A DNA stretch of 64,000 nucleotides from Armigeres subalbatus (lineage: Eukaryota; Arthropoda; Insecta; Diptera; Culicidae). The stretch covers positions 3,233,470 through 3,297,469 of the forward strand of contig NC_085139.1 in the NCBI RefSeq assembly GCF_024139115.2, in the 5' to 3' direction. The notes under the pieces were generated by a model. The model did no database searches, was not told the DNA's origin, and worked only from the letters and a program-made list of their open reading frames with translations. Shown here one piece after another: positions 12,250-24,322 of the stretch (the first letter of the stretch is position 1; each line of letters opens with the position of its first letter). The translations under genes and the position numbers were made by a program.

Positions 12250-13936
12250 TAGAGGTGTGCGCCGCCGCCGACAGTTTTTGGCACGCCGCCGCCGTCGACA
12301 TTTTTGTATCGGCGCGCCGCTGTTTAAAATTTGTCACGCCGCTGATCTATAAATTTTCACGCCGATTCAAATTTGGAGAAGTCCGCAAAGTTTTCAGTGG
12401 ACATTCCGAAGATTCAGTGGAATTTCCGTATAATTAGCTGATAGATCTTTTCAACATCCCGATGAAACTCCAGAGAATGTTCCGTGAAGATACCAATGAT
12501 TTCAAAGAAAATTCCATACAATTTCTTGTTTAAATTTCGAAAGCTCTCCGTCAAGGCTAAGCAAAACTTCGTGAGGAAATAGCGTAAGAGTTCCCGTTGA
12601 AATTTAAAAAAATCTAATTGAAATTGAATTTTTGAATAGCAGAGTCGTTCGACAGAAATCCATTTGGCTGAAGACCACAAGGCTGAAAGTTGTTTGGCCT
12701 AATATGTTGTTTAACCGAAACTATTTGGTAGCAGCCTACCTGAGCAAAGCTTGAGAGCAAACCGATAACTTTTTTAATGTTGTGAAATCATCGATTACGT
12801 TTACTTAATTTGATGTCTTTTTGGTCGTTTTAACGGTTAAAATAAAAACCCAACTTAATTCACCGAAAAGTGATACTGCCTTTCTCGCATTTAGCTAAGA
12901 CACCAACCTTATATGGTTCAATCGAGGGTTCAATGAACCATTTTCTTAATAACTTTTGAACGCCGATCGTCACAAAATTCAACAGTGATCTACAAGGCCT
13001 TACCACCTTTCGAATGCAACTTGTTTCGAGAAAATCGGAGAAAATTTCGGAGAAAACGCAAAAACGTATAACTAAAAGTTAAACGAATCCGTGGATTGGT
13101 TCACAGGCTTGATAATAGCAAAATGAGATCAAAATAGTTAATCAATCATGATGATTCATATCTGTAGACAAATTATGTATCAATTTGATGTCAATATCAA
13201 AATATGTTATTTGGTCGAGAATGTCCTTTGGTCGAATAGTTCCTTTGGCTGAAAAAATCGGTTGGCTGAATAGCTTAATAGCCGAATATGCTTTTTGGCT
13301 CGAAAGTGTCGTTCGGCTGAATTGGTCATTTTGGATATTTTCAAAACACCAACGGGAGAATCTTTTGTTTTTCGCTTAAAAAATAATGAACTTTCTTAGA
13401 AAATTCTTCAAGTTTTTCCTGAATATTCATTTGGATTTTTTTTCAGATTTTCCACGGGAACTATTTTCAAGTTTCGAGAACTCTTTGGAATTACCCAGAG
13501 TAGCTCTTAGGATTTACTAAGAAAAATTATTTAGAATTTATTTAGGAATCTCCTCAGAGTTCTCACAGGAAAATATTCGGAATATCCACGAAAAGTTCTT
13601 TTTGAGTTTCTGTTGAGTATTCTTTGAAATTCACACAGAAAATTGTAACTGTTAAAAAGGACGCTGTAACGTTGACTTTGTCAATGTAAATTATTTAAGA
13701 CGGCTAGTTTTTTATCCTTCATAAGAGTGATTTTTTCGCAGGGAGAAGTTCATCACTAGACGGCTAGTTTGACATAGCCAACTTTAAGATAATGGAAAAA
13801 TGGTCGGATTTTTTTGAGGATTTTGTTGGATTTATTCAGTAAATTATTTTTATTCTCGATAAGAAATTATTGGGAAATTCCATTGACTGAAGGCGACAGA
13901 CGGCCGAACTGGTAATTTGGCTAAAAGAGCCGTATG

Positions 13937-14074
13937 CCCTCCTTAGCCGTGCGGCTGCAAAGCAAGACCATGCTGAGGGTGGTTGGGTTCGATTCCCAGT
14001 GCCGGTCTAGGCAATTGTCGGATTGGAAATTGTCTCGACTTCCCTGGGCATAAATGTATCATCGTGTTAGCCTC
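13937..14074 (+). mobile_element. Feilai-type SINE, head fragment
   Basis: A tRNA-like head with a box A-like TTAGCCGTGCGG and box B GGTTCGATTCC is followed by GCCGGTCTAGGCAATT and CTGGGCATAAATGTATCATC, ending at GTTAGCCTC. The tail half is missing. Feilai is the classic tRNA-derived SINE of Aedes; I identify it from memory of its sequence. Confidence 0.8.
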
Positions 14075-14336
14075 TTCTTCTTCTTCTTCTTCTTCTTCTT
14101 ATTGGCATTACATCCCCACACTGGGACAGAGCCGCCTCACAGCTTAGTGTTCATTAAGCACTTCCACAGTTATTAACTGCGAGGTTTCTAAGCCAAGTTA
14201 CCATTTTTGCATTTGTATATCATGAGGCTAGCACGATGATACTTTTATGCCCAGGGAAGTCGAGACAATTTCCAATCCGAAAATTGCCTAGACCGGCACC
14301 GGGAATCGAACCCAGCCACCCTCAGCATGGTCTTTC
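14075..14336 (-). mobile_element. Feilai-type SINE, minus strand, with (AAG)n tail
   Basis: Read on minus: it starts inside the head (AAGACCATGCTGAGGG), keeps box B, and runs through TGCCGGTCTAGGCAATTTTC and GCATAAAAGTATCATCGTG. It ends at CCAGTGTGGGGATGTAATGC and an (AAG)n tail, seen as (CTT)n at 14072-14101 on plus. The extreme 5' head is missing. With the plus-strand fragment just before it, it forms a large inverted pair. Confidence 0.8.
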
Positions 14337-14833
14337 ATTTGACCAAAAATGCCGTTTGGTATTTGGTAGAAAAGCCGTTTGGCCCAAGAATGTCCTTCCT
14401 TCAATCGTTCAATAACTGCGACGCATTCTAAACGTCAAACAATTGTCAGACGACATCAGATGCAACAGAAGTGCACCTGAGTGCAATGCAAATCATCGAG
14501 TTTGACATCGTTCTGAAGTTCAGCTGTCCGATAACTGCAAAACTGATGTAACTATCGAATTGCAGTTAGTCATTTAACTCAGTTAAATGTTAAATTCAGT
14601 TATCGAACGTCTACTGTACGTTCAAAGCATTTTCGGTAGAAATCCAATAATTTCGAACAATTTTCCGTTGAAATCAAAAGTTTTTTTTTATTGAAATCTA
14701 CATTTTGAACAATCCTCCGCGGAAATTCTAAAGAAGTTTCCGTTAAACTTACGGAAAACTTCTCGCCGCCGCTGCCGACCAAAATTCTGACAAACGCCGC
14801 CGCCGACGAATATCGGACCGGCGCACACCTCTA

Positions 14834-15683
14834 GGGGAGGGGAGGCATAAAATGAAATTTTTTGTTGTAAGTTATTTGCAATCAAACCCTCGCGTATCCA
14901 GGTATTTAAAAAGTGATGTAAAATATATGTACACTCTTAATTGCGAGACGGTTATACGAATATCTAGCTAATCTGATCCAAAATTATTGGCATGTAAGTA
15001 ACATTAGCGTTTCCGTCATGGAAAAATGCTATAAGCGACTTTTTTTCAATTTAATTCAATTAAACTCGCTTATTATAACCAACTTATAATGAATACATAG
15101 TTGACATGTTGGACGCAAAATTGTCAAAATACTTCAATTGACTTTTTCTCCACTTGCTGTTTTTCACTATGGAAAGGACATGCGAAGAGGGGCAGTGCAG
15201 TGAATTTGCGTTTATTCCATCACCAGATCGCTAAGTGATCCTTTGCAACTAGATCATATCTTCCAAATTGTTCTCAAGATAAAAAGTGTCAAAATTCATC
15301 ACATGTTTACAATTTATCGTGATAGGAACGCTATTATATGTGAGGTGTTCGATAAACAGCGCTCTGTCTCAGACAGAGTTACTAAACCTATTGATCACAT
15401 ATTAACAAACTTTTGATCACTTTTTTCCGTGCAATGCGAACTATAATGCTATTTTCAATATCCCACCACAAGAAAGCGCTATTTGTCAAAAGCGTAATAA
15501 AATATTTGAATTTGAATAAATCGGCGGAGCGAGCGAGTAGAGGATATATTACAATTTCACAATGAATGCCAATTCTTCTTAAAGACCATTGTCTGCAATT
15601 TATTGATTTTATCCCCGCTAACATATGCACCCACCAAATTATGCTTGTCGATCGATTTAAGTCTGATAACCTCAGACGAGAAT
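14834..15683. other. Gene-free AT-rich stretch
   Basis: There are no motif-bearing frames and no terminal repeats. It separates the hAT-like element from the LINE remnant on the minus strand. Confidence 0.5.
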
Positions 15684-17880
15684 CTAGTAAATAAACGTAT
15701 GGATAAATGTCTGTCCATACTTACTAACCACGGACTTGTGTTTCGCCAAGCGCAATGCGAAAAATCTTAAAGTATAGGGAAGGGTAGGCCGGAAGTTCCT
15801 ACATTTCCATATGTAGGTGGTGGTGTTCCAATTTTCCCGCATCTCCGCGTATCTGCAACGTTCCTGATATTTTGGTGCATTGTTCATATTGCTTTGGTGG
15901 TATTTAGATCTGTAGTGAACCCGTTTGCCATTGGCAAAGCAATTTATCCACGCAGCCTCATCGTGTGCTAGCGCGTCCCGAATAGCAACGGAGATCCCAT
16001 AAAGCTACCTGGGATGCTCGTATTTTGGAGAGCAACTTATGAAATGCTTAACATTATTTTCGATGCTACAACATAGATCATAACGAGATCGGTAAGGAAT
16101 TCCATCCAAGCTTTGGAAGACTCTTAGGTGACTGATCAGGTGCCTGGAGATCACAAGTTGCTCCTTTTGGGAGATCGGCTCGCTCCAAGGACCAGTGGAG
16201 CCATTCTCACGAAGACCGATCTTCTAGTATCCTACAGCAAAGCTCAGTCCACACCGACGAACTGTTTGTCCATTTTTTTACGTCGTCCAGCCTCCCGACC
16301 CGGATTTGTCATAACGCAGTCCTAGATGCCATGTACCAACGAGGACATCAGCAACAGTGTTTCCCATTATGCCACAAACACCGAGAATTCAGACGAAAGT
16401 GGTGTAAGGCGACATGCTAGCAAACATTATCCAGAGGAAGAGGTGCTTGGGGTGCTAACTTTGGAGAGTTATGTACAATGACACCGTCGGTGTATCGGAT
16501 CTCATGGTTCCGGAAGTTTGTTGCGGTGAGTTTTAGAACCCACTTTCTCAGTTCGTCGGTGTTGCCACCTCTTCTGAAACGCGTGGCAATGGTTTTGTCG
16601 ACGCTGGCGGAAGGCATCAGCCAGCTTCTCAGTCCGTGCCAGTGGACCCGCACCGCTGGGAGGGAGATCTGTGCCGGCGCGTTTTACAGGATCCGATCAG
16701 CGTCGAGGAGAGGAATCCTGTGTGCTCTCCTGATGTGGTAGCAGTGAAGGAGACAGCTTTGCCGCGACGACACGATGCCGGTGTTGATGCTGGTATTCAT
16801 TGTGGAGCCTACGGATGAGGCCCACCGATGAATAGCACTTACCGCCGGCAGCCTGTGTCTATATCCTGTTCCGTCCGGGTGTCCTATCGATGACAACAAG
16901 GAAAATGTCGTCGGCGTAAACAATGAGGAATACATTGGTCGGTAACACGCCGAACACCCCATTCATGGCAATGCGGAAGTGAGTCACTGTCAGAATAGAG
17001 TCTCGGGGTACTTCAGTTTCTTTGGCGAATTCATCGGAAGCGGTGCCGCGAAACAGCACTCGGAAGTTTTTGATTAAGGCAAGCAAATTGCCAGTAATGT
17101 CCTGTTCCTGGATCAATGCATGGCTTTCAGCTCATACTAAATGCGTTGACAATATCAAGCGAAACGAGTTCAATATGTTTACCTTCTTGATACGCGGTTT
17201 GTAGCACGTTGTCCAGGTTAGCAAAGTAAGTGCTGGTGCTGTATTCTGGGCGAAAGGCGTGCTGTTGTTAACCGTATCTTCCATCAGAAATACTCACCAA
17301 GCGTGCATATTAGCAACCTGAGCTGGGTAAGAGATAGTACGGTTGCCCTAATCAATGTGTATCGGCACCAGCCTTTATTTTCAGCTGCCTCCTTAGTCCG
17401 ACGCCGGTTGGGTCGATACTATCGATGAATTCTTCCCCATGTTTAGATTTTGCCTCCTTGATGACGATCTTGCATTGTCGATGCTTTTCTTTGTAACATT
17501 TCAGGGCATTTGGCCTAAGAGGGTGGTCGTTGTCAAGTCTCCTCAATGCGCGCAAGGTCTTTCGTCTGGCTTTAACAGCACGCTGAGTCTACTCAGACTA
17601 CCATTTGAGGGATCAACGGCGAGGACGGCAACCGAATTGCGGGATGGTTTGCTGGAGAACTTCGTTGGTGAACTCGGTGAAGGATGAAGGAGGTTGGGCC
17701 GTGCAGGCAATCGGCATTGCAAGTTCGTACTCCTCCCAATCCGCTTCACCATATTTCCAACGGCGTCTCTTGATGTAGATAGAAGGGAAAGCGTTAGCTG
17801 CGATCTGTATGAGGTACCGTCGTTCGGGGTGACATTGGGCCTAGGGGATAAGATCGATAAAACGAAAAATGTTTCCATTC
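15684..17880 (-). pseudogene. Degenerate LINE with RNase H (LOA/I/R1-like), minus strand
   Basis: On the minus strand, from 17880 downwards: the endonuclease-RT linker region (CYKEKHRQCKIVIKEAKSKH near 17480), then an RT core with the catalytic VYADDIFLVV near 16900. After that come an RNase H-like YTDGVIVHNS near 16490 and a C-terminal part at 15890-15690. Several frameshifts and stops make it inactive. The presence of RNase H points to the LOA, I or R1 group; Aedes carries Lian elements of the LOA clade, but I cannot decide by eye. Confidence 0.7.
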
Positions 17881-18525
17881 ATAATATATCAGAAACTGTT
17901 ACGAATTTTGATGAAAACTTCAAACGATTCGAAATTACATTAAAATTCACATCTAGGAAATCACAAAACAAATTCCAAAAGGCGGTATACAAAATGTGGA
18001 AATTTAAAAAAAAATCTAATTTTGTACATTTGTCGTTGTACGTTGAAGACATGTATCGTCCGAGGAACGAAAAATCGGATGAGCAAGCTGAAATGTTTTT
18101 TTAGTTGTTTATTTAGCTCCAAAAACCTATATATGACAAGTTTGTTTTAACCTGGAAATTGAAGTAAAGCACCTGAAAAATCAGGGAATTTTGTTTATAC
18201 AGATGAGTTCAGATGACACCCTGTTAATAAATGTCCGTGAACAATTGAGCGCTTGACCTTCAATATCCCGCAGTCTCGAAACCATGAGCTAACCTTTTTG
18301 ATAATTGGGGTCGATCTTGGCAGAGTCCTACGGCTAAGGATCAATGGGCGGTTTTGATTGGCATAGCCTAGCCCACTTTAAGACCACACACCTATCCACG
18401 TTAATCCCTTAGACCTTGTCCATATAGTGGAAGGGGACCTCCGAAACCAATATTTCTCATTTATGTGGTTCTATTTGTAATAATGTAATAATTCGTTGCG
18501 TATTCTGATTCATACCATCCTACAG
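17881..18525. other. Region upstream of AdipoR
   Basis: AT-rich; it must hold the last part of the 5' intron or the 5' UTR of AdipoR. The acceptor TACAG at 18525 is the only recognised site. The 136-codon open frame at 17694-18104 shows no family motif and is opposite the LINE remnant. Confidence 0.5.
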
Positions 18526-20670
18526 ATGTCCTCACGGTACGACTTGAACGCACCGGTACCCGGTATGGCACCGGTCTCATTGCCCCGAGATCAAAGGCGA
18601 CCTGTTCCCGACGATGATCTTCTGACTGCCGTTGAAGCCGATTACACGATCCGCAAACGTCGCGTTTGGTCCCCAGAAGAGGATGACTCGCTGGCTTCGG
18701 AAGACATCGACCTGCTCGATGATGACGACGAACTGGAGGAAGAGGAAGACGATGGTGTCGGTTGCCCGCTGCCATCTACGCCAGAGGACACCCAGCTGCT
18801 AGAAGCGGAAATGACTGAAGTGCTCAAGGCCGGAGTCCTGTCGGACGAAATCGATTTGGGAGCACTGGCTCACAATGCGGCCGAACAGGCAGAGGAGTTT
18901 GTCCGCAAGGTGTGGGAGGCGTCGTGGAAGGTGTGTCACTTCAAGCATCTTCCCGCATGGCTTCAAGACAACGACTTTCTGCACAAAGGTCATCGGCCGC
19001 CCCTGCCCTCCTTTAGTGCGTGCTTCAAATCTATATTCCGCATTCACACCGAAACCGGCAACATTTGGACGCATCTGCTGGGCTGCGTGATGTTCATCGG
19101 AGTGGCTGCCTACTTCCTCACTCGGCCATCGTTCGAGATTCAATTGCAGGAAAAGCTGATCTTTTTGTCGTTTTTCATAGGTGCGATCGTGTGCTTGGGC
19201 TGTTCATTCGCTTTTCACACGCTATGCTGTCACTCGGAGATGGTGGGAAAACTATTTTCGAAGTAAGTTAGTCAAACCCTGTAAAGTTTGAGAACTCTTG
19301 ACAATTTTGATTCTTTCAGACTGGACTACTGTGGAATCGCCTTGCTGATCATGGGTTCGTTCGTTCCTTGGCTGTACTATGGCTTCTACTGCCACTACAA
19401 ACATAAGATGATCTACTTAACCGTCGTAATCGTGCTGGGCGTAACATCGATCATCACCTCCCTGTGGGATAAGTTCTCCCAGCCGAACCTGAGACCATTG
19501 CGTGCGGGTGAGTAGAATGTTCCATGATGGGCGGTTGTTCGAGGCAGCGATACTGACTAGTTTCGTTCAATTTGTAGGTGTCTTCATGAGCTTCGGATTG
19601 TCTGGCATCATTCCGGCCATCCACTATGTCCTGATGGAAGGTTGGTTTAGCAAAATCTCTCAAGCCAGCCTCGGTTGGTTGATCCTGATGGGCTTGCTGT
19701 ACATTCTGGGAGCACTGTTCTACGCGCTGCGAGTGCCTGAACGATGGTTCCCCGGAAAGTGTGACATTTGGGTAAGTTCGCATGGGATGGGTTTTTATGA
19801 GCTTGGATGAGGATGAATGGATTTACATATTGGCGTGTGATGAAGTTGTGTATGTATGTTCATGTGCGTGTATGCGAGTGTCATGTCGGTTGTATAAAAT
19901 ATCATATCCGTGTTGCATCTCAGTTTACGTATTCAAGGTTGCCTTAATTTCAAAATGGGCACATTTGCAAGTATTCACCTTGCCGTAAATGTAAATAAGG
20001 GCATTAGGCGGAATGAGAAGTGAGTAAGAAGTTCTAGTAAGAGTAAGTAAGTTCTTTCTTTTTTTATCTTTTGCCTTTCTTCCTTTTTCCTTCTTCCTTC
20101 GTTCATTCTCTTTTCTTCTTTGTTTTTCCTTTTCTTTCTTTTTTCCTTTTCCTTTTCTTCCTTCTTTTTCTTTTTTTCCCTCACACTTCTCCGTTTACTC
20201 ACTTCTCACTTTTATCTTTTCACTTCTCATACCTCACTCCTGAATTTACATGCTTGAGTCGCAGAGATGGGCCGCCGTTGAATTTTACACGACGGTAAAC
20301 ATGGTTTTTTTGGCGCATCTGCTCTTTCTATGATCCCATATTGATGATCAAGATCTTGGCTAGTTCCAGCCAAATTGTTAATCAATGCGATTCATTAGTC
20401 TCATTTTTGAGTAGTTTTCAATAAAACCGTTGTGCGTGCTGTGTATGTATGTATGTATGTATGTATGGATGTGAGTATTTTAATTTATCTCTCTCAAACG
20501 CAATGTACTTAAAAACATTTTCTGTCCAGTTCCAATCGCATCAGATTTTCCACGTGCTGGTTCTAGTGGCAGCATTCGTGCACTACCACGGCATCAGTGA
20601 AATGGCCATGTACCGAGTAACTGTCGGCGAATGCGACATCCCTCACCAGCATCCAGCGATCAGTTTTTGA
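18526..20670 (+). CDS. AdipoR: Adiponectin receptor (PAQR family, 7-TM), four coding exons
   Basis: Coding exons: 18526-19262, 19320-19507, 19578-19771 and 20530-20670. All junctions are GT-AG, and they join in frame to 419 residues plus TGA. The protein has an acidic N-terminus (Asp/Glu-rich, about residues 65-90) followed by seven hydrophobic segments, as in the progestin/adipoQ receptor family. These are membrane ceramidase-like receptors coupling lipid and insulin signalling. The zinc-site residues fall where expected: H231 in FAFHT, D248 in KLDYCG, and H377 and H381 in SHQIFH. The spacings of 17, 146 and 150 residues from H231 are those I recall for human AdipoR1. I chose the ATG at 18526, directly after a TACAG acceptor, over an in-frame ATG at 18496 that would lie in intron or 5' UTR. 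Any 5' UTR exon is not identified. Intron 3 (758 bp) carries a pyrimidine-rich repeat. The gene looks intact. Confidence 0.95.
19990..20265. repeat. CATTAGGC-type dispersed repeat with pyrimidine-rich tract, in AdipoR intron 3
   Basis: A GCATTAGGCGGAATG-like stretch is followed by GAGAAGTGAG words and then about 190 bases of almost pure C/T with CACTTCTCACTT motifs. A related unit in opposite orientation closes the window at 63757-64000. The Phe/Leu-rich reading frames here are artefacts of the C/T bias. Confidence 0.65.
20438..20470 (+). repeat. (GTAT)n microsatellite in AdipoR intron 3
   Basis: About seven perfect GTAT units lie roughly 60-90 bases upstream of the last AdipoR exon. The stretch is likely length-polymorphic. 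Confidence 0.9.
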
Positions 20671-21880
20671 GGCTCTTCCTTTGTCTAAAATAAAATCTAG
20701 ATGAGTAATGAAAAAGCCTGATTCTGTACTACCAAACCGACTTCGTTTTAATTCCATTTTGGATGAACACGGTTCTCTTCAAGGAACTATATAATAATGC
20801 GAACAAGTTATAACTCATTTATGTATGTATTTTGTGTCGTCATGATGCAAAAACGTGAAATATCAAAGAATAGTTTTTTTTGTTTTGTTTAAATATTTGT
20901 TTATAGATTTCTAGATTGTTCACGAATTAAACCATTTCACATTCACTGTTTACTTGATACCCTTGTTCACTTTCTATGCTGTCATTATTTGAAACATAAA
21001 AGTGAATCAATTGGAAAGCAACACAGAGAATACTGAAATTGTCGGAAGTACATGATTATTTAACGCGAGATGGCTTTAGCAGTACCTTTTCAATTTAAAC
21101 AAAAATCGAATCCAATTTTTATTGCACAGTAAATCAGTATGAGCTACAGTTGGAGAAACTGAGAATGGAAAGGATAGATCCACTTAATAAATTACACACT
21201 ATTTGTGCAAGAAAAAAACACACAGACGTACATATAATTATATTGATAAATAGAAAAGAGGTAAGATAATTAAATAACGACAGAAAAAAAAAATCAGCAG
21301 GATAACTCAAAAAGAGAAATAAAGAAGAACAACTAACAGAACCACATAGAATCAAACCTATATGTGAAAACAAGAAGCAAAACCATAAGAGAGTAAAAAC
21401 AATGCAAAATTCTTGTTAAGTATAATTTATTCACACGTACTGCTGATGAGTAGTAGCAGAAATATTACAAAACAATAAAAAATGGTGAATGTGCTATGAA
21501 AAACATGTGAACGTAAGACTGATTTAACCAACGTAATCATATCCGAATCGCCCTAAATACGATTACCGACGTTTAAAACGGAATTGTATTTCTTCATTTC
21601 TTGATGTCGAAGCTTTGGTTCGACGCGACGCATAAAAATCCCTGAATACGTAGGCTTACTTTTAAGCTATCAGTACCTTTTTAGTTATGTGTTGAACTTA
21701 ATTTTAAAATTAAAAAAACACTTTAATAAAGGAAAAAAAAGTACCTTTTCATGCCAGTGATTAGATATCGACATGGATATGAACATGACAATTATTTGTC
21801 TTTATGATGACATAGAGTGCATTACGTATTTAAGGCTCGATTGTCTCTAGAATTGTTGCCTCCGACTTTTCTCACGCGTC
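20671..21880. other. AT-rich stretch, likely AdipoR 3' UTR and flank
   Basis: No coding sequence, SINE or terminal repeat is recognised here. Several AATAAA hexamers and long A runs suggest alternative 3' ends of AdipoR. The next recognisable feature is the LINE fragment starting near 21.88 kb. Confidence 0.5.
20689..20694 (+). terminator. Candidate polyadenylation signal of AdipoR
   Basis: AATAAA lies 19 bases after the AdipoR stop codon. Further AATAAA hexamers occur downstream, near 21472 and 21725. A longer 3' UTR running to about 21.75 kb is therefore possible, and the AT-rich, gene-free stretch 20671-21850 would fit it. Confidence 0.45.
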
Positions 21881-21884
21881 ACGC

Positions 21885-22340
21885 GAGACGACAAAAGGAT
21901 CAACGGTAGTTCTCGACGGACATAGACCTGGGCGATGCTCCTGGAGGACCAACGCGCACTAGGAGTTTTCGAAAGTGCTGCGTACCATCTATGGTGGGGT
22001 GCAGATGGCGGACGGTACGTAAGCGAATGGACCACGAGTTGCATCAGCTGTTGGAAGAACTATCCATCGTTCACAACGCGATAATCGGAAGACTGCGGTG
22101 AGCCGGGACAGTAATCCGGTGAAAATGGTTTTCGATCCGACGGGAACATAAAGGCGAGGTGCACAGCGAGCAAGGTGGATCGATCAAATGGAGGACGATT
22201 TGCGGACCTGACTGCAGACTGTGACCCGCTACTCTGAGGATATAAATACTTTTGAGCAGTGTGTAGCGGTGTAAATCTGGTCATATTATCAGCAGCACTT
22301 GAGTGCAGCTAATAATATGACGTCCCCTAACCCCTAATCC
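21885..22340 (+). pseudogene. 3' fragment of a LINE related to the one at 58785-60310
   Basis: It corresponds, with frameshifts, to the C-terminal RT region also present on the minus strand at 58835-59164: the blocks GCTCCTGGAGGACCAACGCG, GTGCTGCGTACCATCTATGG, CATCAGCTGTTGG and GATCGATCAAATGGAGGACG recur. It ends in a small hairpin (GTCATATTAT...ATAATATGAC near 22282-22322). Confidence 0.7.
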
Positions 22341-22834
22341 TACGGTATCAAGCGACCCGTGGTCTGGTCTGAGGGGTGAAATAAATAGCAGAATAGAAAT
22401 CGAGCATGCTCGTATGTTTTTGCATAGTTCTAAATATAAGGAACCTTAGTTACCATGATCGTTTTGCTTGCGTACCAACCCAGTGCACACTGAACTGTTT
22501 TCAGAGTTTAAAACTAAGAACACCAAGGCACGCTCTTGGCTCATGTTCTGTTCAGGATGTATCTCTGCCCCACAGTATAGCGTTCCCATTACCACGTTAT
22601 TGCGGAGCTCTGGCGTGGCGGACCTTTTTTCTCGCGCGACTCGTGGGACCTAAATGTTGACCAAACCAACAACAAATAAACAAATTTGAGTGGAGGGGAA
22701 GAAGCGTCTGACAAAAGTGTGGATCCCTGGCGATCGCCAGATAAAGTAGCCTTATCAGGTCGCCCCACCGATCGCCAGGGGCAGGCGGTACAGAAGAGCG
22801 CGGCAGGTCGGAGGAGCCTCCCATCGAGATCAAG

Positions 22835-24041
22835 ATGGACGGAGCTACCCTGATCACGGAAGTGATGGACAGTCACAAGGAGAGTGGAGGTCAGAAAATG
22901 GAGGGGATTACAGGCGTAACGGACGTAATAACGTCCTTTCTGGACAACGGCGGGAAGTACAGCAAGGACCTTAAAAAGATTCGAGTCATTACTGAAGAAA
23001 AGCAGCTGCCAGAAAGCCAGACTGCAGAACTCCGCAGACGCATGGCTGTAACTGGCAACTCCAAAACTAAGGTCAGTATGGCAACCGACCTGAAGGAAGC
23101 TAGCGCCAAGCTGGTATTGCACAAGTGGAAGGCTACTACGATCCGTCGCGAGAAAGTTGAGCAGGTTGCTACGAGGACTACCGAAGTTCGCCGGGAGGAA
23201 GGTCTGCCCTGGAAGGGAAGTTGTAAACCCCAAATAGTCGAAGAAGGAGCGAAAAGCGCCAGAGGAGGCGAGGACGCCATTGGCCAAGAAAAGGAGCGCC
23301 CGTAGAGGAAAAGGCACACCGTCCAATGGTCATGGCGGGAAGGACAGAGGCGAAGCAATTATCGTCAAGGCTGATGGTAAGAGCTATGCTGACGTTCTGA
23401 AAGCTTTGCGGGGTGCTAAACAGCTCACTGGCCTAGGGGATGATGTCAACTGCATCCGTAGAACGCAGAAGGGCAAAATGATACTCGTCGTGAAACGGGA
23501 TGCTGCGCGGAAGAGTTCCGCGTATAAAAAGTTGGCAGAAGAGGTGCTGGGTGATGCGGTTCAGGTGAGAGCCCTATGCCCAGTGAATGTAATCCAATGC
23601 CGAGGCCTGGACGAAATTACCTAAGCCGGTGAGCTGGTAGCTGCACTGAGAGATCAGTGTGGCGTTGAAATCCAGGATATCGCGATTCGGTTGCGGAAAG
23701 GTTATACTGGAACGCAGGTTGCCTCATTCCAGGTACCTCTGTCTGACGCCAAGAAGGTACTGGATAAGGCCAAGCTGAAGGTGAATTGGACGGTATGCTC
23801 GGTGAGCGCAAACCAACAACCTCAGGCCTGCTTCAAGTGCTTCGATTACGGACATAAGTCATATGACTGCAAAGGTCCTGATCGGAGTCAGCTTTGCCGG
23901 AGGTATGGAGCTGAAGGTCACAAAGCTTACACCTGCCAGGCCGCACCGATGTGTTTGATCTGTGGTCCTGGCACAGACAACAAAAACCCATCCGGTGGGC
24001 AGGCCTGTCCGGCCTCCAAACGGGCTTGGTCATGCAAGTAG
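22835..24041 (+). pseudogene. LINE ORF1 (gag-like, CCHC knuckles), broken
   Basis: A first frame runs 22835-23305 (coiled, charged, no motif). The second, 23280-24041, is interrupted by one in-frame TAA at 23622. The end holds a CCHC knuckle, CFKCFDYGHKSYDC. A second, CRRYGAEGHKAYTC, has Tyr in place of its second Cys, and a third Cys-rich unit starts CLICGPG. This is an RNA-binding nucleocapsid-like protein of an R1-type LINE. The frame change near 23290 plus the stop make it non-functional. Confidence 0.75.
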
Positions 24042-24322
24042 TTCAGCTAAATCTCAACTACTGCCAGGCAACTCAAACGCTGCTACAACAGTCGGTGCAC
24101 GAGAATAAGACTGATATTACCTTGCTTTTCGACCCGTACCGCATCCCTGCTAAACATATCAGTTGGGTTGCGGATAAGTCCGGAATAGTGACAATCTGGA
24201 CTTGCGGGAGGTACCCATCCAGGAGACAGTGTCAGCTTTTGATGAGGGTTTTGCTATAGCGAAGGTAAACGGAGTTTACTTTTGTAGCTGCTACTGTCCT
24301 CCTAGACGGAGCATAGAGTAGT

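Larger units (their letters stand above)
12250..14833. mobile_element. hAT-like non-autonomous element, 2584 bp
   Basis: The terminal inverted repeats TAGAGGTGTGCGCCG (12250-12264) and CGGCGCACACCTCTA (to 14833) are perfect. The element is flanked by the 8-bp duplication GGGGAGGG at 12242-12249 and 14834-14841. The TAGAGGTG terminus and 8-bp duplication fit the hAT superfamily. Subterminal GCCGCCGCCGAC blocks lie at both ends. Inside are degenerate repeats of the types TTTGGCTGAA and TTCCGnngAAATTC, a CTTTCTCG-family fragment at 12838-13040 and two SINE pieces. No transposase frame is seen. Confidence 0.8.

Noticed and set aside
17694..18104. 136-codon open frame on plus
   Set aside because: Its first half is antisense to the minus-strand LINE remnant and the rest shows no family motif.
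18496..18525. In-frame upstream ATG for AdipoR
   Set aside because: A splice acceptor (TACAG) directly precedes the ATG at 18526, so the extra ten codons are probably intron or 5' UTR.
20071..20298. Phe/Leu-rich 75-codon frame resembling a membrane protein
   Set aside because: It is a translation of the C/T-rich tract in AdipoR intron 3; the same holds for 63714-63991 on minus.
22589..23326. 245-codon minus-strand frame
   Set aside because: It is antisense to LINE ORF1, with no recognised motif and no splice context.
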